A stretch of 64,000 nucleotides of DNA from Lepidostoma basale (GCA_022606425.2 JAHDVF020000738.1:61717-125716), one strand, 5' to 3'. Shown: positions 20,535 to 31,379, counted from the stretch's first letter. Notes: generated by a model from the letters alone, not told the origin. Numbers and translations: made by a program.

Positions 20535-21144
20535 ATCAGATTAAAAGGTTTTATTAGTTTTATCGTTTTTGTAAAGAATTTTGACAGGTGTAGAAATAAA
20601 TTTTTCATTTGTTCCAATGACAATTTGAATCATTTCTTCAATATTATTTTCAAGTTCTTGCTGGTTAAGTGCCTTACTACAGATAATTTAAAAAATGGTG
20701 GATACGTGTAACATAAATTAAATAAACACAAATGTCCGGATCGTCCAAGTCAACATGTGCAACATCGAAAAAAACATTATGTGTTATTACATTATGTGCT
20801 AAATTAAAAAACAGTGGATACGTGGAACATATTATAAATTAAATAGACAATATGTGCACCGTCTAAAAAGAACATTTTGTGTTAAATTATTTTTATTTTG
20901 TTATTTTATTTTATATCATTGTATTTTATATTATTTGTTTTAGATTTATTTTGTGGGTGTTGGACGATCGAAGTGTGCGCGGGAGATGCCTATTGGTGGC
21001 GATGAGGTTCGCAACCCATCACACCGCGCCTCCCGCGGGGCGAAAAGAGAAGGATGGAGTGCCGCATCAGTAAAAGTGTGACAGTCCATTCTCTCTGCTT
21101 ACACTTTCGGGGAGACGGCGTGATGGTTAGTTAGTTAGTTAGTT
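20535..21144 (+). mobile_element. Non-autonomous NA element with 14-bp target duplication
   Basis: Flanked by AATTTGACAAATTA at 20521-20534 and 21145-21158, so the 610-bp unit is one insertion. The left part is non-coding (TTTGTTCCAATGACAATTTG; GTGGATACGTGTAACAT twice). The middle is CpG-richer (GTGTGCGCGGGAGATGCCTA). The last ~60 bp equals the LINE A 3' end with (TTAG)n. It has no RT sequence, so it would depend on LINE A enzymes (inference). A 64-codon frame DRSVRGRCLLVAMRFATHHT is shared with 42393-42668; whether it is translated is unknown. Confidence 0.85.
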
Positions 21145-21344
21145 AATTTGACAAATTAGCCTAATTATTATTATTATTATTATGCATATAGCATGAACTG
21201 CCTTTTATATGAAGAATATCTTCAGCAAACAAGTGAAAAACAGTTGTAATTCATTCATTGTATGGAAATTTAAATTTTGCCTTATGCGTCTCTTCGGTGT
21301 CCGCCTTATGGCAATTCAAATTTTTTTTTTTTTAATTCCAGGGC

Positions 21345-21640
21345 CCAAAATTGATGAATCAAGGATCGGACCAAAGTTGCCGATGCAGCGTGTAAAATAA
21401 CTAATGTTTAAATGGAATGGGATCGGTCATAAAGCAAGGACAACGGGTGATAAGATCTTCTGGCCTGGAGTGGCGAAAGAGAAACAGCTACACAAATTCT
21501 GGCAGATCACAAGCAAGATGGTCTGATGACATTAAACGAGTGGCAGGAGGTCAATGGCGCAGAGCGGCGAGGGATACAGTTGTGGAAGTCGGGAAGGGAG
21601 GCTTTTGTAGTATTATCATCTATATTACTATTCCACGCCA
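21345..21640 (+). mobile_element. LINE F C-terminal fragment
   Basis: LEWRKRNSYTNSGRSQARWS then DDIKRVAGGQWRRAARDTVV resembles the LINE ending in which a GRPxxRWxDDIKRVAG block precedes WRRAARDR. Frames are broken at both sides. Confidence 0.75.
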
Positions 21641-21790
21641 GCGGACTCGCAGTGCCGAAATCACGATCGTAGAAACTTACTTTATTGGCTCTGATGTGAA
21701 TTTCATGGACAACAAAATCAAGAGTTTTGTTTCTTTAATATAATGAATGTTTTCTGCAAATGTGATATAATATTGTTTATTTGATTATTA
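21640..21790 (-). mobile_element. LINE K 3' UTR fragment
   Basis: CGAAATCACGATCGTAGAAA, TTATTGGCTCTGATGTGAAT and AACAAAATCAAGAGTTTTGT are the reverse complement of the LINE K 3' region. Confidence 0.75.
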
Positions 21791-21859
21791 AATTTCATAT
21801 AAAATATTCAAAAAATAGTTTTTCAATTACCTTAGTAATATGTATTCAAGTTTATAATT

Positions 21860-22050
21860 CACAGCGAGTTTGCTTGGATTGAAACTTTGTTTTAAAGATA
21901 TAGACACACATTTTTGCATCCATACACATGGCATTTAATCCAATAAATAAACGAATTGTTATTGAACTTTAATTGTATTTGTTGAATATATATTGGGTTT
22001 ATTTATGTACTCGAATTTAGCAATAGCGAAGCGTTGCCGGGTCAGCTAGT
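21860..22050 (+). mobile_element. Helitron-like 3' end
   Basis: Ends GCGAAGCGTTGCCGGGTCAG CTAGT. The CTAG terminus after a short GC hairpin is the usual 3' end of lepidopteran Helitrons; compare 51200-51226. Confidence 0.6.
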
Positions 22051-22474
22051 CGAACATAAATAGCAACAAAAAAAACTAGCATTCGTCTTTCGATCTCTGG
22101 CAATGCCAATAAATAAAAAAACATTTTTATTTTTGTTTTATTTCGTACGAAGGTCAAATGATTCTTTTTTAGATTTAATCTTAAAATATCATGTTTCACA
22201 AACGTCGTAAGCAATTCGTTTAAATGTTCAGTAATTCCAACAACGGCTTTCCAAAGAATGGTCTGGGTAGCTGAATGTCATTTAAAAAAATATTAAAATG
22301 TAATGTGGTTCTACATATTTTAAAATACTGAATATAAAAAACTATTAAAACAAAAAGTTTAATTAGATTAACTTTTGGCTGTAGATAAAACGGTGTGATG
22401 GTTAGTAATTAATAATATGAATAGTTAATAATAAATAAATATTTGTTGTGATTGTCTCTGTGACAGAATAAAAA

Positions 22475-22868
22475 AACTAACTAACCATCACGCCGTCTTC
22501 CCGAAGGCGTAGGCAGAAATAATGGATTGCCACACTTTTCTTTCCAGACATACTTATCTCGATATCTCAACATTCATAATCGTGTCACGCAGGCACGTCG
22601 ATTTCTTGGACTCACGTGGCCGTCATTCAATATTGTGTCAAGTTTTCCTAGGTCTTCATCTATTTCTAGTTCCATTTACATCGTTAACCAAACCAATACA
22701 TTATTATTCCTTTCATTAATTTGTTCGCAATCATTCACACCGCATTCACTTCTTATAATTTTATTCGACACTCTATCATACACAGATTTTTCACACATTC
22801 GTCTAAGAGATCTCTGTTCTGCTGCATTTATTTTACGCTCATCATTCTTTCGCTAGTTCCATGCTTCG
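22475..22868 (-). mobile_element. LINE A copy, subfamily 1
   Basis: CTAACTAACCATCACGCCGT then reverse LINE A to CGCTAGTTCCATGCTTCG. Several deletions. Confidence 0.82.
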
Positions 22869-22945
22869 CAATAGAAGAATATTACAAAAAGATTTTATTT
22901 TTATTTTATGCATTAAGATTTGAAATATAATAAGTAAAAAATCTG

Positions 22946-23586
22946 AAGTAGTTGAGTTCGTGTATTTAGGTAGTATGTTTACAAGAGATGGGCGAGTGGA
23001 GACGGATATTGAAAGAAGGGTTGGGGCAGGCAACAAAGTGAATGGTGTACTTAAAGTTGTCATCGCAAACAAAAACCTATCCAAAAAGCTAGAATGGCAG
23101 TGCACAATGGTGTTCTTCTACCGACCCTTATGTATGGAAGCGAAGCATGGAACTGGCAAAAGAAGGATGAAAGTATAATAAATGCGGTAGAAATGAGATC
23201 TCTTAGACGAATGTGTATAGAGTGTCGAATGAAAATATAAGAAGTGAATGTGCTGCGAATGATGGTGTTATGAACAAAATAATGAAAGGATCATTAAGAT
23301 GGTTTGGACATATTAAAAGAATGAACGAAGAAAGAATGTTAAAAAATCATATGTTAACGATGTAAATGGAACCAGAAATAGAGGAAGACCGAGGAAAACG
23401 TGGCACGATCAAATAAATCAAATATTGAATGTCAGCCATGTGAGGAGTCAGAGAAATCGACGCGCGTGCATGACACGATGCATGAATGTCGAGGAAGCGA
23501 GAGAAATATGTCAGGAAAGAAAAGTATGGCAGTCCATTCTTTCTGCCTACCCCTTCGGGGAGACGGCGTGATGGTTAGTTAGTTAG
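22946..23586 (+). mobile_element. LINE A copy, subfamily 1
   Basis: VEFVYLGSMFTRDGRVETDI, then frameshifts, then KIMKGSLRWFGHIKRMNEER, GTRNRGRPRKTWHDQINQIL and AYPFGETA-stop with (TTAG)n. A probable duplication TAAAAAATCT / TAAAAATCT flanks it. It lies head-to-head with the minus copy at 22475. Confidence 0.87.
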
Positions 23587-23589
23587 TTA

Positions 23590-23940
23590 AAAATCTTAAA
23601 AAATTTATGAGCATGTGATATTTCGAAAACATTATTTGTAAACCTCTTTTCGTAAATATTAATAAGGGTTCTAAACAAAAAAAGTGCGATATGCTGATTT
23701 TTCGTGTTGATTATGCATACACGGTGTTTGACGATGACGATAAAACGGCGGACTTGAGACGAATAGAATCACTACGAATTTTATGGCGAACTGGATTTGG
23801 TTTCATTCATAAAAGTTGAAAGCCTCTTTTGGGTACATTTATCCCGAATGGATGAGTGATGTCGAATCTGGATGAATATTAAAAAATCTTCAACGATAAG
23901 AGTACTTCAATAGATTTGCCGAATAAAAAAACAAAATGGA
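23590..23940. other. No gene seen
   Basis: No recognised coding or repeat content. Confidence 0.4.
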
Positions 23941-23944
23941 GTTC

Positions 23945-24533
23945 TAGTGCCTTGGAGCTGGCAAGAAAAGGATGAAAATAGGATAAATGCTATAGAAATA
24001 AGATCACTTAGAATAATGTGCGCGAAAACAATATATGATAGAATACCGAACAACGAAATAAGGAAGAAATGTAAGGCAGATGATTGCATCGTAGTAAAAT
24101 TAAAAAAAAAAAATGCCTGAGATGGTTTGGACATATGGTAAGAATTACAATTTTTTTTTTTTTTTTTTGTTTTTTGTTTTTTCCTTGTATACAACAGGTC
24201 ATTTGAACCCAATTACTGTACATAATTTATTTTAGACTAAGAATGGACGAGAGAAGAATTGTTAAAATGTTGTATACCAGCAGTGTGAGTAGAAAGAGAA
24301 GCCGTTGAAGACCAAGGAAAGCATGGCATGATAAAATTAATTAAATAATGAAAGGCGGCCACATTGAGAGTCGGAAAAAATCGATGAACGTGCATGTAAC
24401 GATGTATGAATGTGGAGGAGGAAACTAGAGAGGTATGTCAGGACAGAACGGTATGGCGGTCCATCCTCTCTGCGTATTCTTCCAGGGAAACGGCGTGATG
24501 GTTAGTTAGTTAGTTAGTTAAAAAAACTGTATA
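23945..24533 (+). mobile_element. LINE A copy, subfamily 2, split by a T element
   Basis: WSWQEKDENRINAIEIRSLR, IYDRIPNNEIRKKCKADDCI, then after the T insertion DERRIVKMLYTSSVSRKRSR, and CMNVEEETREVCQDRTVWRS to a (TTAG)n tail. Frameshifts present. Confidence 0.83.
24143..24236 (+). repeat. T element inserted in LINE A
   Basis: Poly-T, then CTTGTATACAACAGGTCATT, TGAACCCAATTACTGTACAT. AAGAAT occurs on both sides (GGTAAGAATTAC and CTAAGAATGG), suggesting a short duplication, and LINE A resumes exactly after it. Confidence 0.7.
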
Positions 24534-24809
24534 TTATATTTAATTTATTAATGCGATACCACAAATTAAGTGCTTCATACGAAAGTGTATTTATTTATTT
24601 TTAATGAATTAAAACACTGTTTTCTCCACTATTGAGATTATTTATCACAACATTTTTCGAAGGTTTTACACTTTCATTTTACACACACCATATGTGGCTA
24701 AAATACATAACATTTCATTTCTATTACATTTTTAATAATTTAAAATGTTAAAACACAAAATAAATTCTTCATATTAATATTAAGATATTTTTATCTTATT
24801 ATATCTTAT

Positions 24810-25516
24810 ATAGGTATGCAAGTCAAACGATTAATTGATGATTGTTGGAAAGTCAAAGGTGTTAGTTTTTGAAAGGGAATAGCAAAAGACAGTTTGTAAT
24901 ATAAGTGTGAACGAAGAGAACTTGGAACAGGTGAGGGACTTTGTGTATTTAGGAAGCATGTTCACAGCGGATGGCCGAACGGATAATGACGTTGAAAGAA
25001 GGGTTGGTGCGGGTAACTAAATGAATGAGCTTTAAAATAAAATATTGGAAACAATAATTTATCAATGAAAGCGAAAATAACCGTTCACAATGGAGTTCTG
25101 GTCCCAACCCTTATGTATGGAAGCGAAGCATAGAACTGGCAGAAGATGTGGTCCCTAAGACGTATGTGTGGTAGAACGATGTAGAGCGAAAAAAAGTATT
25201 ATGAACAAAATTATGAAGGGATCGCTGCGTTGGTTCGGACATATGGAGCGCATGGGTGAAGAAAGAATGGTTAAAAAAGTATACGTTAATGATGTAAATG
25301 GAGTACGGAGACGAGATAGGCCGAGGAAAACATGGCATGACAGATTAATCAAATTTCAAAGGTTGGTCATGTTAGAAGCCGGGAGAATCGACGTGCGTGT
25401 ATGACTCGCTGTATGAATGTGGAGGATTCTAGAGAGGTATGTCAGGATAGAGGGGTGTGGCGGTCCATTCTCTACCCCTGCAGGGAAACGGCGTGATGGT
25501 TTGTTTGTTTGTTTTT
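24810..25516 (+). mobile_element. LINE A copy, subfamily 3, (TTTG)n tail
   Basis: CNISVNEENLEQVRDFVYLG, SMFTADGRTDNDVERRVGAG, then stops, then IMNKIMKGSLRWFGHMERMG and VYVNDVNGVRRRDRPRKTWH. Ends GGCGTGATGGTTTGTTTGTT. Residues TADGRTD and NGVR mark subfamily 3. Confidence 0.87.
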
Positions 25517-25529
25517 AACTACTTAATGA

Positions 25530-25638
25530 AATCTTATTTATTGTTTCTTGAACAATGATGTACTCGTATAACTCCAAATTAAATAAATAATACGAATGAA
25601 AATATCTGTTTTCTAGAAAACAGATATTTTCATTCGTG
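25530..25638. repeat. H4 terminal region ending in a perfect 46-bp palindrome
   Basis: TATTGTTTCTTGAACAATGA, AACTCCAAATTAAATAAATA, then the palindrome 25592-25637: ACGAATGAAAATATCTGTTT TCT and its exact complement, centred on TCTAGA with no spacer. Confidence 0.85.
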
Positions 25639-25690
25639 CCTACCCCTGCGGCGAAACTGCGTGATGGTTTTTTGTTGTTGTTGTCGAGTT
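25638..25690 (+). mobile_element. LINE A 3' tip, subfamily 3
   Basis: TGCCTACCCCTGCGGCGAAA CTGCGTGATGG then a TTG repeat. It is fused directly to the H4 palindrome. Confidence 0.7.
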
Positions 25691-25699
25691 TTAGCTTGT

Positions 25700-26215
25700 A
25701 AACATTTATGTCGAGTATAACGAAAAAAAAATCTATTGAATGAAAGAAAAGCCCATCCCACTCTTCGGAATAGTGAGCTTGTGAATATAATACAACCAAA
25801 AAGCACACTCAAAAGAAAGTGAACAAGTGAACGTCAACATACATAATTTAAAAACCACGTGGCAACATTTTTATTTCTCTTTTAGTACTGCACCAGAACT
25901 TTCCCGTTAAAACAAAGTGTGACCATTGTTCTAATTCAGGCATCACTGGTGACACCCGGACACGGATGAGTTAATAGAGAGGACGGATATTGTCGGTGTG
26001 AGCACATATTTTTCTTTAATGATTGAAGTCATTACGAGAAAATACCGCGCCATTATAATACAAATTATAAAAGTTCTTACAGATAGGAAATGATGGCGAT
26101 TAATTACAACAGAAAATGGCGCTTCATAAATCTTTAAAATTTAACAAACATAATTCATTTTACAACAGAGAAGACATGTTACACAATCAGCATCATCAAA
26201 CTATTTAAAACTGGC
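25700..26215. other. No gene seen
   Basis: No recognised content. Confidence 0.4.
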
Positions 26216-26219
26216 ATAA

Positions 26220-26490
26220 TACTACTGCGAATGGGCGGGCTGAAGTGGCGATGGGCTGGACATATCTGTCGGAGAACCGACGGCCGATGGGGGAGACGGA
26301 TTCTGGATTGGAGACCGCGTACAGGATTCCGCAGAGTTGGACGTCCTCCTGCCCGATGGACCGACGATCTGAAGAGGATTGCTGGACATGGATGGATGGG
26401 AGCGGCAATAGATAGGGGGCGGTGGCGTGCTTTGGGAGAGGCCTACATTCAGCAGTGGATGGCAGACGGCTGATGAGGATGATGGTAATA
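26220..26490 (+). mobile_element. LINE M C-terminus
   Basis: Open frame to a natural stop: GGLKWRWAGHICRRTDGRWG, RRILDWRPRTGFRRVGRPPA, RWTDDLKRIAGHGWMGAAID, RGRWRALGEAYIQQWMADG. This is a well-known lepidopteran LINE ending (WAGHIxRR, GRPPARWTDDLKRIAG, WRALGEAYVQQW). Much more GC-rich than its surroundings and intact over 80 codons, so relatively young. Confidence 0.85.
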
Positions 26491-26660
26491 CTACTTCTTC
26501 TTCTGTTGCTTTTAGACTGTGTCCTGTTATTTCTAGGAGCATATTCGTGAGATGCAATAATCATAGTGGATCGACGAGTCCGCATATCTCTGGTTCTTAG
26601 GAGACTTTTTATTCTATTAGTTTCAGCCCTTTTCTCAATGAGATATGTTATCCTATAACG

Positions 26661-26900
26661 GGTCCCATGACGTCATTAGGTTCCATATGTCATTAGAGGT
26701 CCTATAATGTCATTAAGTACTATATGTCATTATAGGTCGTATAACGTCATTTCGTTCCATATGTCATCATAGGCCCTAAAACGTAATTTCGTTCCACAAG
26801 TCGTTATAGGTCGTATAACGTCATTAAGTTCCACATGTCATTAAAGGTCGTATAACGTCATTACCTTCCATATGTAATTATAGGTCCTATAATGGCATAT
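26661..26900 (+). repeat. 37-bp minisatellite, about 6.4 copies
   Basis: Units start GGTCC or GGTCG at 26661, 26698, 26735, 26772, 26809, 26846 and 26883, exactly 37 bp apart. Each unit has two similar halves (GGTCGTATAACGTCATTA and GGTTCCATATGTCATTATA). Confidence 0.95.
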
Positions 26901-27210
26901 TCTACTATTTAGTGTAATTTTCAACATTCGTATAACAAATCATGTCAAATATTCTATTCATGATGCCCAATATTTTACGGGCTTTTTATACAGACACCAT
27001 TCGCGAATCCACCTGAAATTAGCGAAATAATGAATTTAAAATTGAATAGCATCCGATATTATTAATAAAAAATGTTAAAAATACTGATAATATGATTTCT
27101 TTAAGTCAATTACAATTGATCTATACATATGATTTATGTTTATTCATCGTTGGGAGAAAGAAGAACGAGAAATGAAAACATCATATTTAAAATGATAAAT
27201 TAAGGTGTGT

Positions 27211-27295
27211 GGAACACCTGATGATGCCAACATACGTTAGCGAAATAGCTGTCGCGACAAAATCATTTCAATAAATCCTAATACATAACATTTTA
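27211..27295 (+). repeat. H1 element fragment with hammerhead-like core
   Basis: CACCTGATGA, T, GCCAAC-ATAC-GTTAGC (one mismatch), GAAA, TAGCTGT, C, GCGACA. The core is complete; stem III is weakened by C to T. Confidence 0.55.
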
Positions 27296-27299
27296 TTAT

Positions 27300-27750
27300 A
27301 AACCGAGTTTATCTCATTCTCCCGGTGATAAAGGAATACCACCTTCCAACATGTATAAAAACTAAACTTAAAAGTGGAAAAAATAGCGTGTAATTCATAA
27401 CGAAAAAACATAAACATGAAATTCAACAGTGTTGACACTAGTTTGTCAATTTTTATATTATCTTATATGTATTATGGGCAAATATGGTATGGCTGACTCA
27501 AAAAACACCTTTACAGGGCTTCAATTTTAGACATAAATGCACTCTCGGGTACATGACACAAGATTTAGTTTGTAAGCAGGTTGCACATAAAGTGACTGTG
27601 ACAGGCGAATCAGATACAACGCCGACAGAAATTGACAGAATGTTACCAATGGGATTACAGTCAGACATATAACATTGGACAAACATTTTGTGGGTAATAC
27701 CAACTTGTGTCTATATGAACATGGATAATATCAAATAAGAAATATTTTTT
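27300..27750. other. No gene assigned
   Basis: A 62-codon plus-strand frame (27484-27672) resembles nothing I recognise. Confidence 0.35.
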
Positions 27751-27756
27751 TTTAAT

Positions 27757-28090
27757 TGTATCTCAATAGAGACGAAGACGCAAACTGAATATGGATGATC
27801 ATGGTGTTTACAGGACTTATGACCTGTCATTGGTTGGGTTAAGCGCACGCTTTATGTAATTACAACATTCCCCATTCCACCTTTGTTCAATCATTCTCCA
27901 TAGCGCTTAACCCAACCAATGACAGGTCATAAGTCCTGTAAACACCTTGATCATCCATATTCAGTTTGCGTCTTCGTCTCTATTGAGATACAATTAAATT
28001 TGAATTAACCACCTTTTGGTGAAAATCCAGAATTTCGTATACAAGTATAAGTATACATTCACAAAAATATAAGAAATATTTTCATAAAAT
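27757..28090. repeat. P-family palindromic element
   Basis: Arms of about 90-100 bp: ATTGTATCTCAATAGAGACG to TTGGTTGGGTTAAGCGCACG, and the complement from 27903 (CGCTTAACCCAACCAATGAC to CTCTATTGAGATACAAT). The ~55-bp spacer includes ACAACATTCCCCATTCCACC. The right flank continues as in 16380-16480. Confidence 0.88.
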
Positions 28091-28097
28091 TTCATAA

Positions 28098-28446
28098 CTA
28101 ACTAACTAACCATCACGCCGTCTCCCCGAAGGGGTAGGCAGAAAGAATGGACTGCCACACTTCTCTTTCCTGACATATTTCTCTCGCTTCTTCAACATTC
28201 ATACATCGTGTAATGCACGCGCGTCGATTTCTCTGACTCCTCACATGGCCGACATTCAATATTTGATTTATTTAATCGTGCCACGTTTTCCTCGGTCTTC
28301 CTCTATTTCTGGTCCCATTTACATCATAAACATATATGTAATTTTTTTACCATTCTTTCTTCATTCATTCTTTCCATATGACCAAACCATCTTAATGATC
28401 CTTTCATTATTTTGTTCATGACACCATCATTCGCACCGCATTCACT
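28098..28446 (-). mobile_element. LINE A copy, subfamily 1
   Basis: (CTAA)n, CATCACGCCGTCTCCCCGAA, then reverse LINE A to GCACCGCATTCACTTCT. Near-duplicated flanks AAATTTCAT / AAATTTTCAT. Confidence 0.86.
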
Positions 28447-28487
28447 TCTAAAATAAATTTTCATGGCATGTAAATTTTTCGTATGTA

Positions 28488-28893
28488 TGTAAAGCATGAA
28501 ACTGGCAAAAGAATGATGACAGTAGAATAAATGCATTAGAAATTAGATCTCTTAGACGAATGTGTGGATACTCTGTGTAGTGTCGAATGAAAATATAATA
28601 AATGAATACGGTGCAAATGAAGGTGTTATGAACAAAATAATGAAAGGATCGTTAAGATGGTTTGGACATATGGAAAGAATGGTAAAAAATGTATATGTAA
28701 ACGATGTAAATGGAACCAGAAATAGAGGAAGACCGAGGAAAACGTGGCACGAACAAATATATCAAATATTGAATGTCGGCCACGTGAGGAGTCTGAGAAA
28801 TCGACGCATGACACTATGTATGAATGTTGATGAAGCGAGGGAAATACTTTCTGCCTACCCCTTCGGCGAGACGGCGCGATGGTTAGTTAGTTT
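28488..28893 (+). mobile_element. LINE A copy, subfamily 1
   Basis: VSNENIINEYGANEGVMNKI, MKGSLRWFGHMERM, VYVNDVNGTRNRGRPRKTWH, EQIYQILNVGHVRSLRNRR, AYPFGETARW readthrough (TGA changed to CGA at the usual stop). Small deletions. Confidence 0.85.
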
Positions 28894-28900
28894 AAATGTA

Positions 28901-29449
28901 GAATAGAACGTCGTTTATCCGGACGTCAGTTAACTGGAACGTCAATTGGACAAGCCGGGATAGTGAAGCGCAAAAATCTTATTAAATTGCCCTGTCAGGT
29001 CCCCCCGACGTTGGCGATCACTCTGGTGAACTCTTTCCTATCCTGCGCTGTCCGGAAGAGCTCCTCCACAGTTCCGATTCCCGTCCATTCCCTCACATTG
29101 CGCAGCCAAGAGATCTGCCTTCTCACTGCCCCCTGCGGCCCTCTATTTTTCCCTTCAAAATTAAATGCAGCAGGCGATATATTGCGCAAAAATAGACGAG
29201 AAAATCTTTTTTTTTTTTTTAATATCTAAATATTTTTCCAGAACTATAGAGTTATGTAAGCTCATTTATGTACATGAACTACATACATACTTGTTTTTGC
29301 AGTAAAATTTGTAATTTTATAACCAATAAATGAGCCGTGAAAAAAAAATCGATTTTGAATTTATTTTGCCAAAAGATTTGATTATCCAGTAAAATCGGTA
29401 TCCGGAACACCTCTTGTCCTAATTAATCCGGATAAACAACGTTCTACTG
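28901..29449. mobile_element. Tigger/pogo-like non-autonomous element
   Basis: Ends AGAACGTCGTTTATCCGGA and the complement TCCGGATAAACAACGTTCTACTG, flanked by TA at 28899-28900 and 29450-29451. Such TIRs (CAGTAGAACxTCGTTTATCCGG) and TA duplication are typical of pogo/Tigger transposons. No transposase remains; a LINE fragment is nested inside. Confidence 0.8.
28979..29184 (-). mobile_element. LINE N C-terminal fragment nested in the Tigger-like element
   Basis: Flanked by GCGCAAAAAT on both sides (28969-28978, 29185-29194). The minus strand encodes GKNRGPQGAVRRQISWLRNV, REWTGIGTVEELFRTAQDRK and EFTRVIANVGGT-stop, a LINE C-terminus of the RRxxSWLRNxxxW type. Confidence 0.82.
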
Positions 29450-29483
29450 TATTTAAATATGACCTTCGTATTTAAATATGACT

Positions 29484-29735
29484 TGATGACCTTCGTGGCC
29501 GAGTGGTAAGTGCATTGATTGCCACCCCGAAGGTTCCGGGTTCGATTCCCGGCGAGGGCAGTGACCGCCTTGGTCTGGTTTAGAATTCACGTGACAATAA
29601 AATGGCGATAGATACGCCACCTATCACATGTCACGAGAATCACTATGATAGCTATAATAATACCCTTTACAATCGATTTGGCTCATGCTGTCATGATGTA
29701 AAGAGCGATTCAATAAAATAATAATAAAAATAATG
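29484..29735 (+). mobile_element. SINE S, most complete copy
   Basis: A box GTGGCCGAGTGGTAAGTG, B box GGTTCGATTCC, body CACGTGACAATAAAATGGCG, tail ATCGATTTGGCTCATGCTGT to CAATAAAATAATAATAA. All parts are in order. Confidence 0.92.
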
Positions 29736-29879
29736 ATAATTAAAATTACAGTGTGCAACATTTTCCTTGAAGCTATTCTTGAAAACTAACATTTTGGCGT
29801 TAATTTCTTATAAATAAGTTTAATACGATTTCAAATCAAAACAGTGAAATATTTTAATAATTAAGTTAAAATAAGAGTA

Positions 29880-30418
29880 CAGTAAAATCTCGATTTAACT
29901 GACTTCGGATATAACGGACAAAAAATCCAGTCAAACGTAAAAAAAATAAAAACGTCCTGTTACATGACAGTTAAATAGCAGATGAAGTTATGAGGATGGA
30001 AGCGAATATAGCGAAGAAGAAGAAAAAACACAGACAAAAATTGAGTTGTCTGTGGTAAGATCACATCTCGACGATCTAATAACATTTATTGACAATTCGT
30101 CAGATAACCTAATTTTAGAGATTGAGTATAAAAATCAGCAGACTTCAAAAGTGCAAACAAAACTTGATTCCCTTTTCAAAGCAGGATTATCGAAAACAAG
30201 TGCGTCGATATCTAAAAGCAACGTCACTTCACGACGAGTCCGAAGACAAGAAATAGATTTTTGTTTGTGTTTTGTATTGTTTATTTATACCTAAATACAG
30301 TGTACATATTTAAAAAAAAAAAAATTGATTTATTTTAAACCTATTTTTTTATAACGGACTTTCGGCTTTAACGGACACCCCCTCCCCCCGATTAGTCCGT
30401 TACATCGAGGTTTTACTG
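29880..30418. mobile_element. Tigger/pogo-like element with transposase remnant
   Basis: Ends CAGTAAAATCTCGATTTAAC and complement GTTACATCGAGGTTTTACTG with TA on both sides (29878-29879, 30419-30420). Inside, plus strand 30046-30294 reads VRSHLDDLITFIDNSSDN, then LFKAGLSKT. SHLDDLxxFID is a feature of Tigger-type transposase C-termini. Catalytic region absent. Confidence 0.8.
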
Positions 30419-30499
30419 TACTATTTTTCAACTTGTTTCAAGAAAGTTTGGGTGCACTTTTCTACAAAAGCTAAAATGACCGGCGAAATGTTGTAAAGG

Positions 30500-30725
30500 T
30501 AAATGCCAAAAACAGAGTGAACGATGTACTAAAACAAAAACTTACACACAAAAGCTTAAGATGTCAGTGCACTGTGGTGTTCTTGAACCGACCCTTATGT
30601 ACTTCAATGGAAGTTAATCGAGAAACCGTAGACCCAATGCAGTAGAAATGAGAGCTTTAGGACGAAAGCGCTTTAAATCTTTGCATTATATGAAAGCCAA
30701 AGAATATGCAAGGTGAAAAAACAAT
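30500..30725 (+). mobile_element. LINE A fragment, badly degraded
   Basis: GTGCACTGTGGTGTTCTTGA ACCGACCCTTATGTA and GCAGTAGAAATGAGAGCTTT match LINE A (NGVLLPTLMY and NAVEMRSL). Confidence 0.6.
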
Positions 30726-30939
30726 AATTGAAATAATAATAGCCATGATTTTAAATAATATCAAATACAATAAATAATTTCTCATAACAGGGTAATAATG
30801 CCTGCACGTGAGGTGTTATAAATATAACACCCGACGCCCTAGAAACGACACAAAGTCGGCGAAACCCTCCACCACAATAGCTAGAAAAAAAGCTGAAATG
30901 AAACTCTTTTAGCGCAATATCTGCGATATATAAAGTTTT

Positions 30940-31375
30940 TTATGTATGAAAGTGAATCTTGGAGCTAACAAAAAAAGATAAATGTAGTAGAAATGAGATC
31001 GCTGAGAAGAATGTGCGAGAAAACGATATATGATAGAATACCGAGCGACGAAATAAGGAAGAAATGTAAGGCTGATGATTGTATCATTAGTAAAATTAAA
31101 AAATTATCCTTCAGATATTTTGGAAGAATGGTTAAAATGTTGTATACAAGCAGTGTGAGTGGAAAGAGAAGTCGTGGAAACCAAGGAAATCATGGCATGA
31201 TTAAATAAATCAAATATTGAAAAGCGGCTAAATTCGAAGTTGGAAGAATCGACGAGCATGCATGTTACGATGTATGAATGTGGAGGAATCTAAAGAGGTG
31301 TGTCAGGACAGAACGGTGTGGCGGTCCATCATCTCTGGCTACCCCTCCGAGGAAACGGAAATGGTAAGTTTTTAG
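30940..31375 (+). mobile_element. LINE A copy, subfamily 2
   Basis: VVEMRSLRRMCEKTIYDRIP, SDEIRKKCKADDCIISKI, MVKMLYTSSVSGKRSRG, CMNVEESKEVCQDRTVWRSI. The tail is lost (GGAAACGGAAATGG). Confidence 0.82.
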
Positions 31376-31379
31376 TTAA

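Noticed and set aside
21121..21146. (TTAG)n runs as interstitial telomere repeats
   Set aside because: Insect telomere units are TTAGG. These are TTAG, only two to five units long, and always directly after the LINE A stop codon, so they are the LINE tail.
26661..26680. TGACGTCA as a CRE enhancer
   Set aside because: It is one variant of a minisatellite unit; the other units do not keep it.
29494..29560. tRNA genes at the A/B-box sequences
   Set aside because: Each is followed by the same ~170-bp SINE body and tail and lacks a paired acceptor stem, so they are SINE heads.
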